A DNA stretch of 64,000 bases from Excoecaria cochinchinensis (taxonomy: Eukaryota; Streptophyta; Magnoliopsida; Malpighiales; Euphorbiaceae): the NCBI GenBank assembly GCA_947683425.1, contig CANTUQ010000159.1, positions 4,664,001 to 4,728,000 of the forward strand, given 5' to 3'. Made by a program: the position numbers and the translations under genes. Position 1 is the stretch's first letter, and the number at the start of each line of letters is the position of its first letter. Below the pieces are notes generated by a model that saw only the letters and a list, made by a program, of their open reading frames with translations, ran no database searches and was not told the DNA's origin. Shown in pieces: positions 33,850 through 45,526 of the stretch.

Positions 33850-36063
33850 TAGAGGTGTATACGGGTCTGAATCTTTCTGTAGCGAACCGAAATACCGAAT
33901 AAAAAAATTCAGGACAGAAATGTACCGTTGACTTTTTTTACTAGAACCGAAGCTAATTGTACCGTTGACTTTTTGACTAGAACCGAACCGAATTGTACTG
34001 GAATCGGACCGAAAATCGTATTGAACAGTACTAAACTGTTTTGGAACCGAATTGGGCCGCAAGAACCGATATTTATTAATTATTATATATAATACTTGTA
34101 ATTTATATATAAATATTATTTATAATTTATGTTATATATTTATTATATAAATTTAACTTCATAATTATTTGTATTAAATATTTTAATGCACTAAATTAAT
34201 ATAATAAATTATTAATAAATTAAAATGGATATTTTAATTATTAATAAGATAAATTTAATTATTATATTTACATGAATATGCAATTAAATTTATTTACTTT
34301 TAGTGTCACTCAACTAATACTTATCTATTTTCGTCACAATTTGGAGTGGTTGTTGTTAATTGTATGGATGATTGGGGTTCAACCAAAATGATGTGTATAA
34401 CTGCTGATAATGCATCATCTAATGATACTGCAATTCAACAATTGAAAAATAAATTAAATAAGAGAGATGCATTTGTTTTGGGTGGTGAAATTTTTCACAT
34501 GAGATGTTGTGCTCACATTTTAAACCTTATCTTGAAATATGGACTTAAATGTGTTGAAGAGTCTATTAAAAAAGTTAGAGATGTTATCAAGTTTGTTAGA
34601 AGTTTTCCTCAAATGTTAAATTCTTTCAAAAAATCTTGTGAGACAGTAAATATCAATTATGCAAAGAGTTTGATAATAGATTGCCCAACTAGGTCGAATT
34701 TAACATACTTGATGTTAAACATTACTTTAGGATATCAAAAGGTTTTTGATAAGTTGAAGGATATAGATAGCAAATATTTTATCGAGTTTGGATCTGTTTG
34801 TTTGACTGAGACTAATTGGAAATAAGTCACAACTCTCACGAAATTTCTGAAAAAATTTATGATGTGACTTGCAAATTATCTGTGTCTTTATATTCAACTT
34901 CAAATTTGTATTTTCTAGAGATTGTGTGTATTTTGAATTTGTTGCAATCTTCTCAAACTAGTGGTGATGATTCTTTAATGGAAATGGGGAAACAAATGTA
35001 GTTGAAATTTGACAAGTATTAGGGTTCGATTAACAAGATGAAATATCATTCTTTTCATAGCTGTGGTCTTGGATCCTAAATTTAAAATCAAATGTTTAGT
35101 TTTAAAGTACATAGCTTTTTATGGTGAGCGTGAGTCAGAGAAATTAGTTTCTAAAGTGACAACTGCTTTGAATGAACTGATAGATCAACATAATAAAAAT
35201 AGAAGAAAATGTTAATCAAATTGTAGCTCCAACACCTAATTCTAATGATATTGATTATGATGTTGAAGCGTGGTTTTTAAAAAATGAGGATAAGGAGCAA
35301 GTTTTATCTCAAGGAGATTTATATACTTATTTTATTGATAAATTAGTAAAAAATTCTCCTAATTTTTACATTTTGAGTTGGTGAAAGATTAATGAACCAA
35401 ATTATCCAATTTTGGCCAAAGTTGCAAAAGATGTCTTGGTTGTTCAGTGCTCTACTGTAGCTTCTGAATCAGCTTTTAGCGCTAGAGGGAGAACTTTGGA
35501 CAAATTTAGAAGTCCTTTAACTTCGATTACAGTCGAGATTCTTTTTTGTTGCCAAAATTGGTTGAAATCGGCTACACTTTTAACTTCAGAGGCATCAACA
35601 AAAGAACTTGAAAAGTTTGAATCAGGTAATTATTATATTCGCATAAATTCTTAAATTATTTATTGAATGTTTAGATTGTTTTGTCTAATATTTAATTTCT
35701 TTATTGTTTTTAAATATTACTCAAGATTCTCAAATCAATGCGAGCATAATGCAGAGAAATACTATCGAGTGTTAATTTTTAAATTTTGTATGTCTTTATT
35801 GAGATATTTTAATTATAATTGTATTTATTATTGTGTATATTTATTTTGCAAATTTTTAAAAATATTGAATTATCCGAATTACTGTATTGTTTTGTTTTGT
35901 ACTGAAAAACCGAACTGAACTGTACCGAAAATTAAAAAAATCGTACCGAATTGTACCAAAATTTATAACAACCGGATTGTACCGAAATTTTTAAAAACCT
36001 AAATTTCAATACAATTCGGAGATTTGAAAATTCCCGAATTGTACCAAATCATGTACACCCCTA
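33850..36063 (+). mobile_element. hAT-family transposon, degenerate
   Basis: Terminal inverted repeats TAGAGGTGTA and TACACCCCTA, and a perfect 8-bp duplication ATATCTTA (33842-33849 and 36064-36071), which is the hAT hallmark. Subterminal regions are rich in GAACCGAA / GTACCGAA-type repeats. It is nested in the CACTA-like element. Confidence 0.92.
34300..35654 (+). pseudogene. hAT transposase, truncated and frameshifted
   Basis: A transposase that would excise and insert hAT elements. The segment 34346-34825 matches the RICESLEEPER-type catalytic region: ITADNASSND holds a conserved D, and MRCCAHILNLI is the conserved CxxH insertion-domain region. The segment 35412-35654 is the C-terminal hAT dimerisation domain (STVASESAFSARGRTLD, then LTSITVEILFCCQNW). 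Stops and frameshifts lie between (34825, 35001, about 35030-35400). The N-terminal BED zinc finger is missing: 34060-34290 is AT-rich and non-coding. It is inactive. Confidence 0.88.
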
Positions 36064-37179
36064 ATATCTTATATGCTTCTATCCCTTTCACAAAATAGAT
36101 TTGACTTTTTGCAAACTCCTTTTAATCTGGCAACTAAACAAATCCTGCAGCCAATAAAATAAGTGTAAACAAACCAACATACTTTATTACCCCTTAAAAG
36201 TTAATATAATACTTTTAATAACATGTAATTCAAAAATTAATAATAATTAAACGAAACAAGAATAATTGGAATGCTAATAAGCTGCTTCAAATGTGGCTCT
36301 AACTTAATATGCCATTTAATTTTACCGAAATTTCGGCAAAATTTTCTCTATAATATTGCCTATCCCCCTGTAAAAAGAAAGTCTTTTACACTTCTAAAAT
36401 GACACATTCATTAACTATATTCTAAATCAAACTCCAACATAAGTTTTCCCCGTCCTCCAGTACATAAACCAATCATATATATATATATATATATATATAT
36501 CAACTCACAATTTAAAAGAAATCTTCTAATTTCACTTACAATCTAATACAACTCGTAGGCTTATATATATATTTACATATATTTATATATTTAAAACTGA
36601 CATGGTATTCCACACTCAGGCATACAAGTGAGTCTCAAAACATAACAAATTGACATTTTGCAACAGATACTTCAGCTTAATTATGAACTCTTTCTTAGTT
36701 ATAAAAGAAGTGCACTAAAGCTCAAGTAATTTTGAGAAAAGGATCATCCTTTTGTTTTTCATTTTATCACTCCCATTTCAGATTTTCCCAAACCATAAAA
36801 TAGCTATTTTTAATAGAAAGTATAATAGTAAAACTTCAACTTTCAAGAGGAAGATGGAATAAAACTTTTAGAAAATGCCTTTAATGAACATCCCATTTAC
36901 TTACTTCATAAAACAACCAGAATTTTCAAAGCCTTTAGTGAATATCCCAATTATTTACTTCATAAAATAGCCAGAAATTATCACCCACTATAAAATGTTA
37001 ATGCATACATCAACATATAGTGACAAAGAATAGAAGAGTCATTGACTCTTGGTTTATATCATATATGTCACTAAAAGCATTCATATTAGAAATGTTGAAA
37101 GCAAGTAAAGCAGTTCACTTGGTGATTAGTTTGAAGAACTCCCATCACAAATTTAACAAACTAAGCAAAATATACATAC

Positions 37180-37233
<54 letters not shown>

Positions 37234-38990
37234 CTAAAAAGAAAATGAAATATCCCTAGTAATAAACTAAGCCCAGAAACTCATAGTGAAATATGGATTA
37301 ACTTTATTTAAGATGAAGAATGTAATATAGATTCACAGTAAATATATTATTAATCAAAGTGAGCAAATTTGATTAACCTCTATAAAAATTGACACACATT
37401 TTAGTGAGTAATATAATTTCTTATGTGAAACTCAAAGTAAAGCTCAAAGGAAAATAGAAATCCAATCTCACAAGAGTAAGAAGACAAAAAGGAAAAAAAA
37501 AAAACAATTACCGCAGATAATGACCTAAAGGCATTGAAGATGGAACTTGATAGCTCTTCCCTCACATCCTTCAAGGGCAAAGTTCTTGCTCTAAAGTTGG
37601 AAACAATCATATTAATTGCTCCTTTATTCCTCTTCAAGGTAGAGGACACCAATATGCTTTGAAACATTTCTCTCTATTCTCTATTTTTTAGGGGGAAATT
37701 GTTGCGTAGAACTGTAGAGCTATTCCAAAATAGCCTTCGAAACACAAGAGCACTTCATTTAACATTTGAGTTAAAAGAATACAAGCAAATTACTAAAACC
37801 ACATTGGCTTCAAGGGCGTATATGCTAAAAACCGAATTACATTGGAAACCAAAACCAAAATGAGAAAATTTGGCCATTTTAGTTCGGTTAAATCAAATGG
37901 GCTTATTGAACAAAAAGGCAGTTTCTTATTTCCTTTGTTGACATGGAAAGGAAACCTAAAATTGATAGATGACATTAATTTCATTGAAAGTAAGCAAATA
38001 ATATAAAATGGTTACAACTAATACATACCATCAGAATATAATAGCCATTCCAAAGCAATGGCTCCTCCATCACTGGCTTTGAATAGATGTCTCATCAGGA
38101 AATAAAAATCAATACTTTACGTCCAATCTAACCAAAGAAAAACCTAATTATCCAAAATAACGTATTGTACTGACCTTCTATGGGCAACATCAAGAGACAT
38201 TCCAAAAAAACTCAAAAATGTCATTTGGAGATAAGGACTAGAGAGCCATGGCACAGGTAAAAACTTTAAAAAAAATATTCACCTTTAAAAAATAAAGGTA
38301 ATATATATATATATATATATACACATCAAAAATCTAAAATCCTCACTGTCTGCAACACAATTTTCATTGAAACGAATAAGAACAAGCCACAAGTCAAGAC
38401 TCAAAACTAGTACAACAAGCATGACTAAACAACTAAAAAAAATCACCAAAAAGGAAAAGCAATTAAAGCCATCCGGATCCAGATCAAAATCAGTAAACCC
38501 AAATGAACACCAAATCTCAATAACAATTCAGATCTGAAACCAAAACTATATAAAAACATAGAATCAAGAAAGTAAAAGAATAAATCAAAGTAAAAGAGAA
38601 AGAAAGCTCAAGAAAAATGAGTAACCAGCGAACGAGAGGCGAGGGGTGGAGCAGATCTGGCGCTCGTGCGCGCAAGAGAGAGAGGGGGAGCAACAGCTGG
38701 GCATTGGAGGAGCAGCAGCGGGGATCTGGTGGAGGGTTGCATCGGAGGAGGTGGAGTTTCACGATTGGCTGGAGGTGTACAGGATCTGCGTAGCTGGTTT
38801 TGGGTCGCGGTTGACAGAGGTACGATGTGATGGGCTGGGATGGGATGGGAGTTGATGGCGACAAAGACGCAACGGGCTAGGAGGCGGCTGGAGTAAAATA
38901 CGGCAATGAATGGGAATTAGCTAGGTTTTTGTAATTGGGGGGTTTTTCACGATTTTTGAATACTAAGAGAAAGAAAAAAATTTAAGCAGG
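36064..38990. other. CACTA interior, possible captured host sequence
   Basis: Mostly AT-rich, with TA microsatellites at 36478-36500, 37169-37232 and 38299-38322. A GC-rich block at 38640-38890 and modest minus-strand open frames (37667-37401, 38864-38517) look like a first exon or leader plus exon scraps of a captured gene. I recognise no protein family. Confidence 0.35.
37169..37232. repeat. CATA/TA microsatellite
   Basis: Tandem CATA units running into (TA)n. Confidence 0.95.
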
Positions 38991-38994
38991 GAGA

Positions 38995-39510
38995 CTTAGG
39001 AAATATTTTTTTTATTTTTTTTCAAATTGCGACTAAATTAGCAATTAAAACCGACTGTCGCTAAATGTGATTAAAATACTTTTAGCGACAATACAAATTA
39101 GTTGCTATTTCATCGTTAAATTATAATATAATCCTTAGTATGACAAAAATTTTAAATTTTTTAAAAATTTAATTTAAAATAGCGATGGATAATTTGTCGC
39201 TAAATTATAATTTATTTTTTTCATAATTAAAAAATTTGAAAACTTTTTAGCGACGGAATAATCTGCCGCTATTTCGTCGGTAAAATTGATGAAAATTTGC
39301 ATGTTCACGACATTTGAAAAATCGTCACTAATTAGCGAATAAAAAATTTCATCGCTAAATTCGGTAAAAAAAAAAAGTGCCACTAATTGCCGCAAAAAAT
39401 TAGCAACTATTTTTTTATTTCCTTCGCTAAAATTGAAAAAATGAATTTTTGCGACTAATTATGAAAACAGTCGCTAATTAGCGACTAAAATATATCCATC
39501 GCTAATATCT
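38995..39510. repeat. CACTA right subterminal repeats
   Basis: About ten degenerate copies of TTAGCGAC / GTCGCTAA motifs, the inverted counterpart of 33300-33560. Confidence 0.7.
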
Positions 39511-39548
39511 ATCACAAATTTGTATTTCTCAGTCACCCTAATGTAGTC

Positions 39549-40404
39549 ACTGATATTCAAGTTAAACCTAACTACTATTTAGGCATCGATATTCAAGTTA
39601 AACCTAACTATTATTTAAGACTATTAGATATTAACCCGCATAAATATGAGTTTTAGTGAATTTCCCTACTTGGGCATAATTAAAATCCCTAATTATAACT
39701 CAAACTTCCAACTTGGACGACCAAGAATTAAAATTAGTCTTCAATCTTTGAAAAATCATTAATAAAATCAATCTAAAGCCCATACATTTAATTGTCCAGC
39801 ATTGCACAATCAAGATCATAAAAAATGAAATCATACATTCAAGCATTAAGAACAAGAGATACATGGAAAAATCAAATTCAAAATAGCATTAAAATTGATT
39901 AAACATCCATAACCAATATAGGGAATCAAGAATACCTTAAAAAAATAAGAAAACCACTTAATAAACATGGAGAAAATCAAGCTAAAAAGAGTAAAAATAA
40001 TAATTACAATTTTGGAGAGAAGATACCGAAACTCAAAAAAATTGCAACTCCTCGAAGCTTGAATCTCATAAAAATTGATGATTAATCCACTAAGAATTAA
40101 AAAAGAGAAAAAAATATAGCTAGAAAACCTAATCTCAAAGTAAAACTAGTCTAATGAGGTGTTTTTCCTCTTTTCCTAGGTTAAAAACGACCTCTAAATG
40201 AATATGGCGACCCCAAACTCAATAAAACACGCAATTGAAAAACTGAATTCATGAGGTAATGGCCGTGACAAATATAACACATCCATACCCTCCCTTATTT
40301 TTTTTTAATTGCTCACATCTCAAATGGTGTGACCAATATATGCTCCAATCAGTTTGAGTTTACGAATGAAAAGAGTAGGAGAGACTTTATCAGTATGACC
40401 CTCG
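39549..40404 (-). mobile_element. Athila-like LTR remnant, right part
   Basis: AT-rich non-coding sequence continuing the LTR that starts at 33011. It opens with a 30-bp segment repeated at 39552-39581 and 39588-39617. The far end is not defined. A copia element begins at 40410. Confidence 0.4.
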
Positions 40405-40409
40405 ATACT

Positions 40410-40937
40410 TGTTGAAAAGTGTGGCTCACCTTTGTTGACTTTTGTTAACAATGGGATTGTTAACAATCCCACATCAAGATTTCAAAGAAAAATAGGAGTG
40501 TTAATCACCTATATAAACAACCCACCTCATTTAGTTTTTTCCATCCCAAAAATTACCATCTTTCCTAAGGCAAAAATTATTCCTCTCTTTTGTAAATATT
40601 TCACTTGTATTATTTCTTTAAAATAGTGAAATATAATTTGGTAGTATCCGAGGACGTAGGCATAATTGGCCGAACCTCGTTAAATTCTGGTGTTCTTTAT
40701 TTGTCTATTTAATAGCTATTGTCGGGTATATTACTAGTAAATTATTGTGCTATTAAATTACTTAGGAAAATTCTGTCTAAGGAAATTAGGTTTTAAGTGG
40801 GACCATTTGTGACCCCTCCAGTCTTTCGTAGAAATTTTACCTTTTGTGGTTTTTCAGTAAAATCGTTTACGCTTTATTCACCTGCTCAATAGGGTTCGAG
40901 GTGAATTTTGTGGAAATTAACCCGAGCTTCCACAATA
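40410..40937 (+). repeat. copia 5' LTR
   Basis: TGTTGAAAAG at the start. The final CA has become TA. It contains GGGATTGTTAACAATCCC (40453-40470), a perfect 18-bp palindrome overlapping a USE-like box, and TATATAA at 40510. Confidence 0.93.
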
Positions 40938-40953
40938 ATTGGTATCAGAGTCT
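40938..40953 (+). promoter_or_regulatory. copia primer binding site
   Basis: TGGTATCAGAGTC directly after the LTR, complementary to the 3' end of initiator Met tRNA. Confidence 0.85.
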
Positions 40954-41074
40954 AGGTTATTTCTTAGTATGCTCTGTGGTTGCAGCGTAGTCTGATCTTC
41001 GACATCAGAAAAGATTTTTCCTTGGGCTATTGGAATTTCGCATCGACTGCTATTGAATAGTAATTGTAGCAAAA

Positions 41075-41708
41075 ATGATAAATCCATCCACTTCTTGTTC
41101 CTCGTCCAATTTGATGGCAAATGCAATAGTTGCGGTGGAAATTTTTTATGGTACGGGTCATTTTGGCATGTGGCAAAGTGAGATTCTAGACGCTCTCTTT
41201 CAGCAAAGTCTAGATATTGCCCTTGAAGAAAAGAAACCAGATGATGTTGATCAGAAAGAATAAAATAGACTTAATCGTTTGGCATGTGGTATAATTCGAT
41301 CGTTTTTTCTAGAGAGCAAAAGTACCCTTTCTCAAAAGAAACTTTTGCAAGTAAATTGATCAAGGCACTGGAGAAAAAATTCTTGAAAAAAAGCAGTCAG
41401 AATAAGCTCGACATGAAGAAAAGACTATTTCGTTTCAATTATATTTCGTGTACCACATTAAATGATCACATCACCAGTTTTGATCAGTTAGTCGCTGATT
41501 TATTGAATATGGATGTGACATTTAAAGATGAATATCTGGCTTTAATATTGTTGGGATCGCTTCCTGAGGAGTTTGAGTTTCTTGAAACGAATCTACTTTA
41601 TGGGAAGGCTGCTGTGACTCTCAGTGAAGTTTGTGCTGCCTTGTATAGTTATGAACTGAGAAAGAAAGACAAGAAAGAAAGCAAAAGTGGAGCTACAGAA
41701 GCTCTAGT
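41075..41708 (+). pseudogene. copia gag, N-terminal part
   Basis: The first frame (41075-41263) carries the typical opening with GTGHFGMWQSEILDAL. After a stop and frameshift, 41284-41708 continues with FNYISCTTLNDHITSFDQLV and LLGSLPEEFEFL, both standard copia gag (UBN2-type) blocks. The element inserted at 41709 cuts the gene. The zinc knuckle is on the far side at 51573-51614. Confidence 0.88.
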
Positions 41709-42810
41709 TGTCACACCCCGTTTGCCCCCTAGTAGAATGAGCCATGTTTGTGCATGTGCATTGTGTGAGTTTTGGCATGTGTAAAGGGCATTTTGGGTAG
41801 AAATGCATGTTTTAAGAGTTTTGTTAGCATGTGTGGTGTTAGGGTGGGAATTAGTTGGTTTACACTTGGATGTGTTTACTCATATGTTTGTAGGGTGTGT
41901 TTTGGGGCTGTGCTTGTGTGTGTGTGTTCACACACTTGTAGGGTATGCATTAGTTTGGAGAGTCTTGCATGTATGTGATGTATGTGCTTTGGGTGTGAGT
42001 GATCAAATCCCACTAATGGGGAAGTGACACTTGTTTAGGGTTAGGAAAAGAAAAAGAAAAAGAAAAGAGAAGAGTGGGATGGCGGTGGCTGCCTTCATTC
42101 CCGTTTTCCCTTCCCCTCACTCTCTTCTTCTTCCTTTTCTCTTCCTCTAAGAACCCTAGCTTGGAATCAAGGCTTAATTGGTGGGAATTGATCATCCTTT
42201 AGCATTTTAGAGGTAAGTCTATTGCATTTGTTCTTCTTTTCTTCAATTAGTTCATCATCTTCTTCATATTTTTTGGATTTGGGTTTTAATCTAGAGTTGC
42301 TTTGTTGTGGGTTTTGTTGGGTTGTGCTTAGTTGAGCCTCCTCGTGAACCGAAGGGTAAAGAGAAGGCGGGATCTAGTGGATCTAAGCATTAGGAGCTAA
42401 GGATTTCAAGGTTTGGGAAATTTCCTGTTTTTGTATGTAAATATGTTCATGTATGTGTTCTTGGTGATTTCTAGAAATTGGGTTGTGATATGCTCTTAAT
42501 ATGGCATGTATGTTATGGGTTTTTGTTTGGGTAGAGTAATTTTGCATGAGCATGGGATTATTATAGTGATTTTGAGGATTGATGTGGTTTTGCTGCAAAT
42601 TTATGGGTATTGAAAATTATTGGTATTGTGAGTTTGAATTGTTGTTTGGTGTGAAATTACTTGTTGATAAATGTTATATTGTGGCTATTGATGTTGATGG
42701 GTGGCTGGATTTGAGGTAAGAGACCATTTGCATGTGATTTGTGTGTTTGTGGGTGTGTTTTTGAAGAGGAAGAAATCTGCAGAATTCTGCAGATTTTGGA
42801 AATCCCGACT

Positions 42811-43084
42811 TTGTCGCGAGCGTGATAGAGACCGGTGATCTTGGCCTGTGCTGTCGAGAGCTCGCGATAGCAAAAGTTGTTGTGTGCTCTCTGTCGCGAG
42901 CGCGAGGGCATCTCAATCGCGACAGAGCGCAATGCTGGCCTGTGTTGTCGCGAGCCCGCGATGGCGATGTTTAGACTCTCTGTCGCGATCGCGACAGAGT
43001 TCGGCTTTTCCCTCCTCCCCGCGATCGCGAAGTCCGTCGCGCGGATGCTGCGAAGAGACTATGGTCTCTGTCGCGAGCGCGACA
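42811..43084. repeat. GC palindrome cluster, TGTCGCG type
   Basis: About seven copies or halves of CTGTCGCGAGCGCGACAG-like palindromes inside the LTR. Open frames crossing it are rich in Arg, Ser and Ala and are artefacts. Confidence 0.88.
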
Positions 43085-43317
43085 GTCTTGTTATGCTGAA
43101 TGAGTTTTTCCTTGGTGTGTGTGGGCGTGGTTTTGAACTCCAGTTTTTTTTTGGGTGCCTATAAGCTTTATATCTGTTAACTTATAATTTATACGAATGC
43201 GAATTCATGATATGAATATGCCTATATGTATGTAAATATGTATAGATGTGATTTGGAATATTATGGAATGAATTGAATGGATTATGCATAACCTGCTAAA
43301 GTCAGTTCAGTGGATAG

Positions 43318-43824
43318 TTAGGCATGCCTAATAGAGTCTTATAACTGCAGCCTCTGTTCAGTTTGGACCCCGATCAGGTCCCGTTTGGTTCCTCGCGAAC
43401 CCTCTAATGTGTTTGGATCTTATTTAAGGTCCCTTTATTAAACGTTTTGCAAATGATAAAGTAAATTAGTTTTCAATTCGTACCCGTAAGGTACTGTCTG
43501 TAATCGGCTCGTACCCATAAAGTATTGTCCTTTCACACAGTATCCACTACCTTGAGTCAGCAGGTGATTAAATACTTTGAACTATTTTGATAATGACGAG
43601 AGTGTATTATCCGAATATGTTTATTAATGTGATTTATGAAGACAGTTATGTTGTATCAAATGTATGACTCTATATGTGCGTATGTTCATACTCTTATATA
43701 ATGTGTATTTTTGACTATGCCATCTGTATGCGTTTGCTTGACGACCATTGTGAATGGCCGTCCATTTGAATTTTGTGTTTCCCCACTAAGCGTTTATCGC
43801 TTAGCACGGTGTGTTTACCCGTGC
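43318..43824 (+). promoter_or_regulatory. conserved LTR hairpin array
   Basis: Sense-strand order: TTAGGCATGCCTAA 43318-43331, GGACC/GGTCC 43365-43381, GGTTC/GAACC 43387-43401, GGATCTT/AAGGTCC (one wobble pair) 43415-43432, GTACC/GGTAC 43480-43494, GACGACCATT/AATGGCCGTC 43740-43762, CTAAGCG/CGCTTAG 43786-43804, GCACGG/CCGTGC 43804-43824. The last stem ends 2 nt before the acceptor-like AG. This is the best single reference copy. Confidence 0.83.
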
Positions 43825-44236
43825 AGGTGCGGAAGGAGTTGCCTTGGGAGAGTCATCGCAGCCAGGCCAACACAGCTAGGTTTTAGTGTAGGGCTTGATT
43901 TTTTTGTATTCTGATGATTCTTTTTATATAGAACTCTCTTATGTTGATTTTATAACCGCTTCCGCATATGTATATGTATATTTTGGGTATGTAATTATCT
44001 TTTGTACCTGTTGGTTGATCAAACAACAATGTAATGTTTCCTGTTATATTAATTCATGATCAGCTTTTTTCATGAATGATGTTGTAAAGTTTTTAATTAC
44101 GCTATATTTAGTTATGTATGTTTGTGTATGAATGTATGTATATTCTGTATCTGCGTGGTGGCACCTTTACCCATACGGCATCTCACTCCTTATCGGATGG
44201 GATCGCCTACGTATGAGTAGGAGGTGTTACAAGTTG

Positions 44237-44250
44237 TGGTATCAGAGCCC
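44237..44250 (+). promoter_or_regulatory. Tekay primer binding site
   Basis: TGGTATCAGAGCCC starts 5 nt after the LTR, complementary to initiator Met tRNA. Confidence 0.92.
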
Positions 44251-44348
44251 GGTTTAGGTGTTTCTGGGTGTTGTTAACGTGATGCTGTGTATAGATGTGT
44301 CTATGTCTAGGGCTGTGTTGGCTGATGTGATTTTCCTTGTTTGCTTAG

Positions 44349-45344
44349 ATGGCTTCTAATTCTGCTCGTGGATCACTTGAGGAGTCCGCTGAAAGTGTGA
44401 ATCCTCAAGCTAGGGATCCTTCTATTACAGTGTCGGCTCAAGCTGCTAAGGTCCATCCCGAGGCCGCTGCCATGCCTTTTGAAGCCATGTTCAGGCTGTC
44501 ACAGGACATGGCGTGGGTCTTGGAGAGAGTGGTTTCCCCCAGGCCTCCCATGGAGAACTTAAGGAAAGCTGGTGCCGAAGACTTTTATGGAACAGGGTTG
44601 GATGAGTCAGAGGTGGCAGAGAGGTGGTTAGATAAGGTGAAGAGGGCTTTGAGAGAAGTTAGGTGTCCTCTGGAGTTGCAAGCAGAATGTGCCGTGGCCT
44701 TGCTTCAAGGGTCGGCGTATGAATGGTGGGAACTAGTGTGCAGGCAACCTCAGATGCCTGATCTTGTTACATGGGAGTTCTTTATTGAGGAATTCACGAA
44801 GAAGTATCTAACTCAGAATTACAAGGATGCGAGATGGGCGCAGTTTCTGAGTTTGAAGCAGACGGCTATGTCAGTTTTGGATTATGAGAAAGAGTTTAAT
44901 CGGTTGTCCCGATATGCTCCGCGAGGGGTTATGACAGATGATTTTCGATGTAAGCATTTCGAGGCTGGCTTGAATGAATCTTTAAGAGTAACTTTGATCT
45001 CCTTGATGAGCACGCCAGGGTTGAGCTGCTATCAGATTGCAGATGCTACCATGAGGGCTGAAAGGTCAGAGTCAGTGCTGAGAGAGAGAGCTCAGAGGAG
45101 GAATCAGTCTCGGGGTGGTTCTTCTTCTTCATCTTTGGGTAAGAGAGCAAGGGATCTGCAAGATCAGTTATCGTCTGGTTCAGCCTCAAGGGGTAGAAGG
45201 CAAGGTTCCGCAGCTGAGTCTTGTTCTGGTAGGGGTGGTAGATCTGAGCCTATGCCTATTTGTTCGCACTGCAGTAACGCTCACCGGGGTGAGTGTAGGT
45301 GGCTCACTGGTGTTTTAGATGTGGGAGCACCGATCATCGTCTAG
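44349..45344 (+). pseudogene. Tekay gag, frameshifted in the zinc knuckle
   Basis: 331 residues open from a plausible ATG 118 nt after the LTR. The capsid-like region spans residues 70-240 (FYGTGLDESEVAERWLDKVK, FIEEFTKKYL, VLDYEKEFNRLSRYAP) and is followed by a basic Ser/Arg-rich segment. The C-terminal CCHC knuckle starts at CSHCSNAHRGEC. A one-base frame change near 45310 ends the frame early, and the remaining zinc ligands (CFRCG, HR) continue in another frame. This protein would form the particle shell and bind RNA. The frameshift suggests a damaged copy. Confidence 0.9.
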
Positions 45345-45526
45345 CTAGTTGTCCACAGATGAGTGAGGATTCGGGTCAAAAGAGAGGGGCTAGTGGAGTT
45401 TGATCTAATACTACTCAGGCTGCCCATGGTAGGGGCCGAGGTAGAGATCGAGGCGGTCGACCTAGAGATGGAGCTGTTTCGGAGACAGTTGAGCGTCCTC
45501 CACCAGTCGCAGCCAGAGCTTATGCT

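Larger units (their letters stand above)
33282..39548. mobile_element. CACTA-like DNA transposon, non-autonomous
   Basis: Starts CACTACCAAAAAA. Both ends are filled with copies of a subterminal motif, GCGACGGAAATTTCCGTCGC and variants such as TTAGCGACGG, in opposite orientations (33300-33560 and 38995-39510). This is the standard architecture of CACTA elements. The right end (GTAGTC at 39543-39548) differs from the expected GTAGTG by one base. The 3-bp flanks ATT and ACT do not match exactly, so the right boundary is provisional. No CACTA transposase is present. Excluding the inner hAT the element is about 4 kb. Confidence 0.65.
41709..44231 (+). repeat. Tekay 5' LTR (2523 bp)
   Basis: TGTCACACCCC to GGTGTTACA. 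In order: leader zone with pyrimidine-rich stretches (42106-42150), donor-like GTAAGT at 42213, GC palindromes 42811-43084, hairpin array 43318-43824 and acceptor-like GTGCAG ending at 43826. Terminal inverted arms CATACG/CGTATG lie at about 44172-44215. Confidence 0.94.

Noticed and set aside
38517..38864. 115-residue Pro/Ser-rich minus-strand frame
   Set aside because: It lies in a GC-rich block with biased composition, no recognisable domain, and an equally open frame on the other strand. It is kept only as possible captured sequence.
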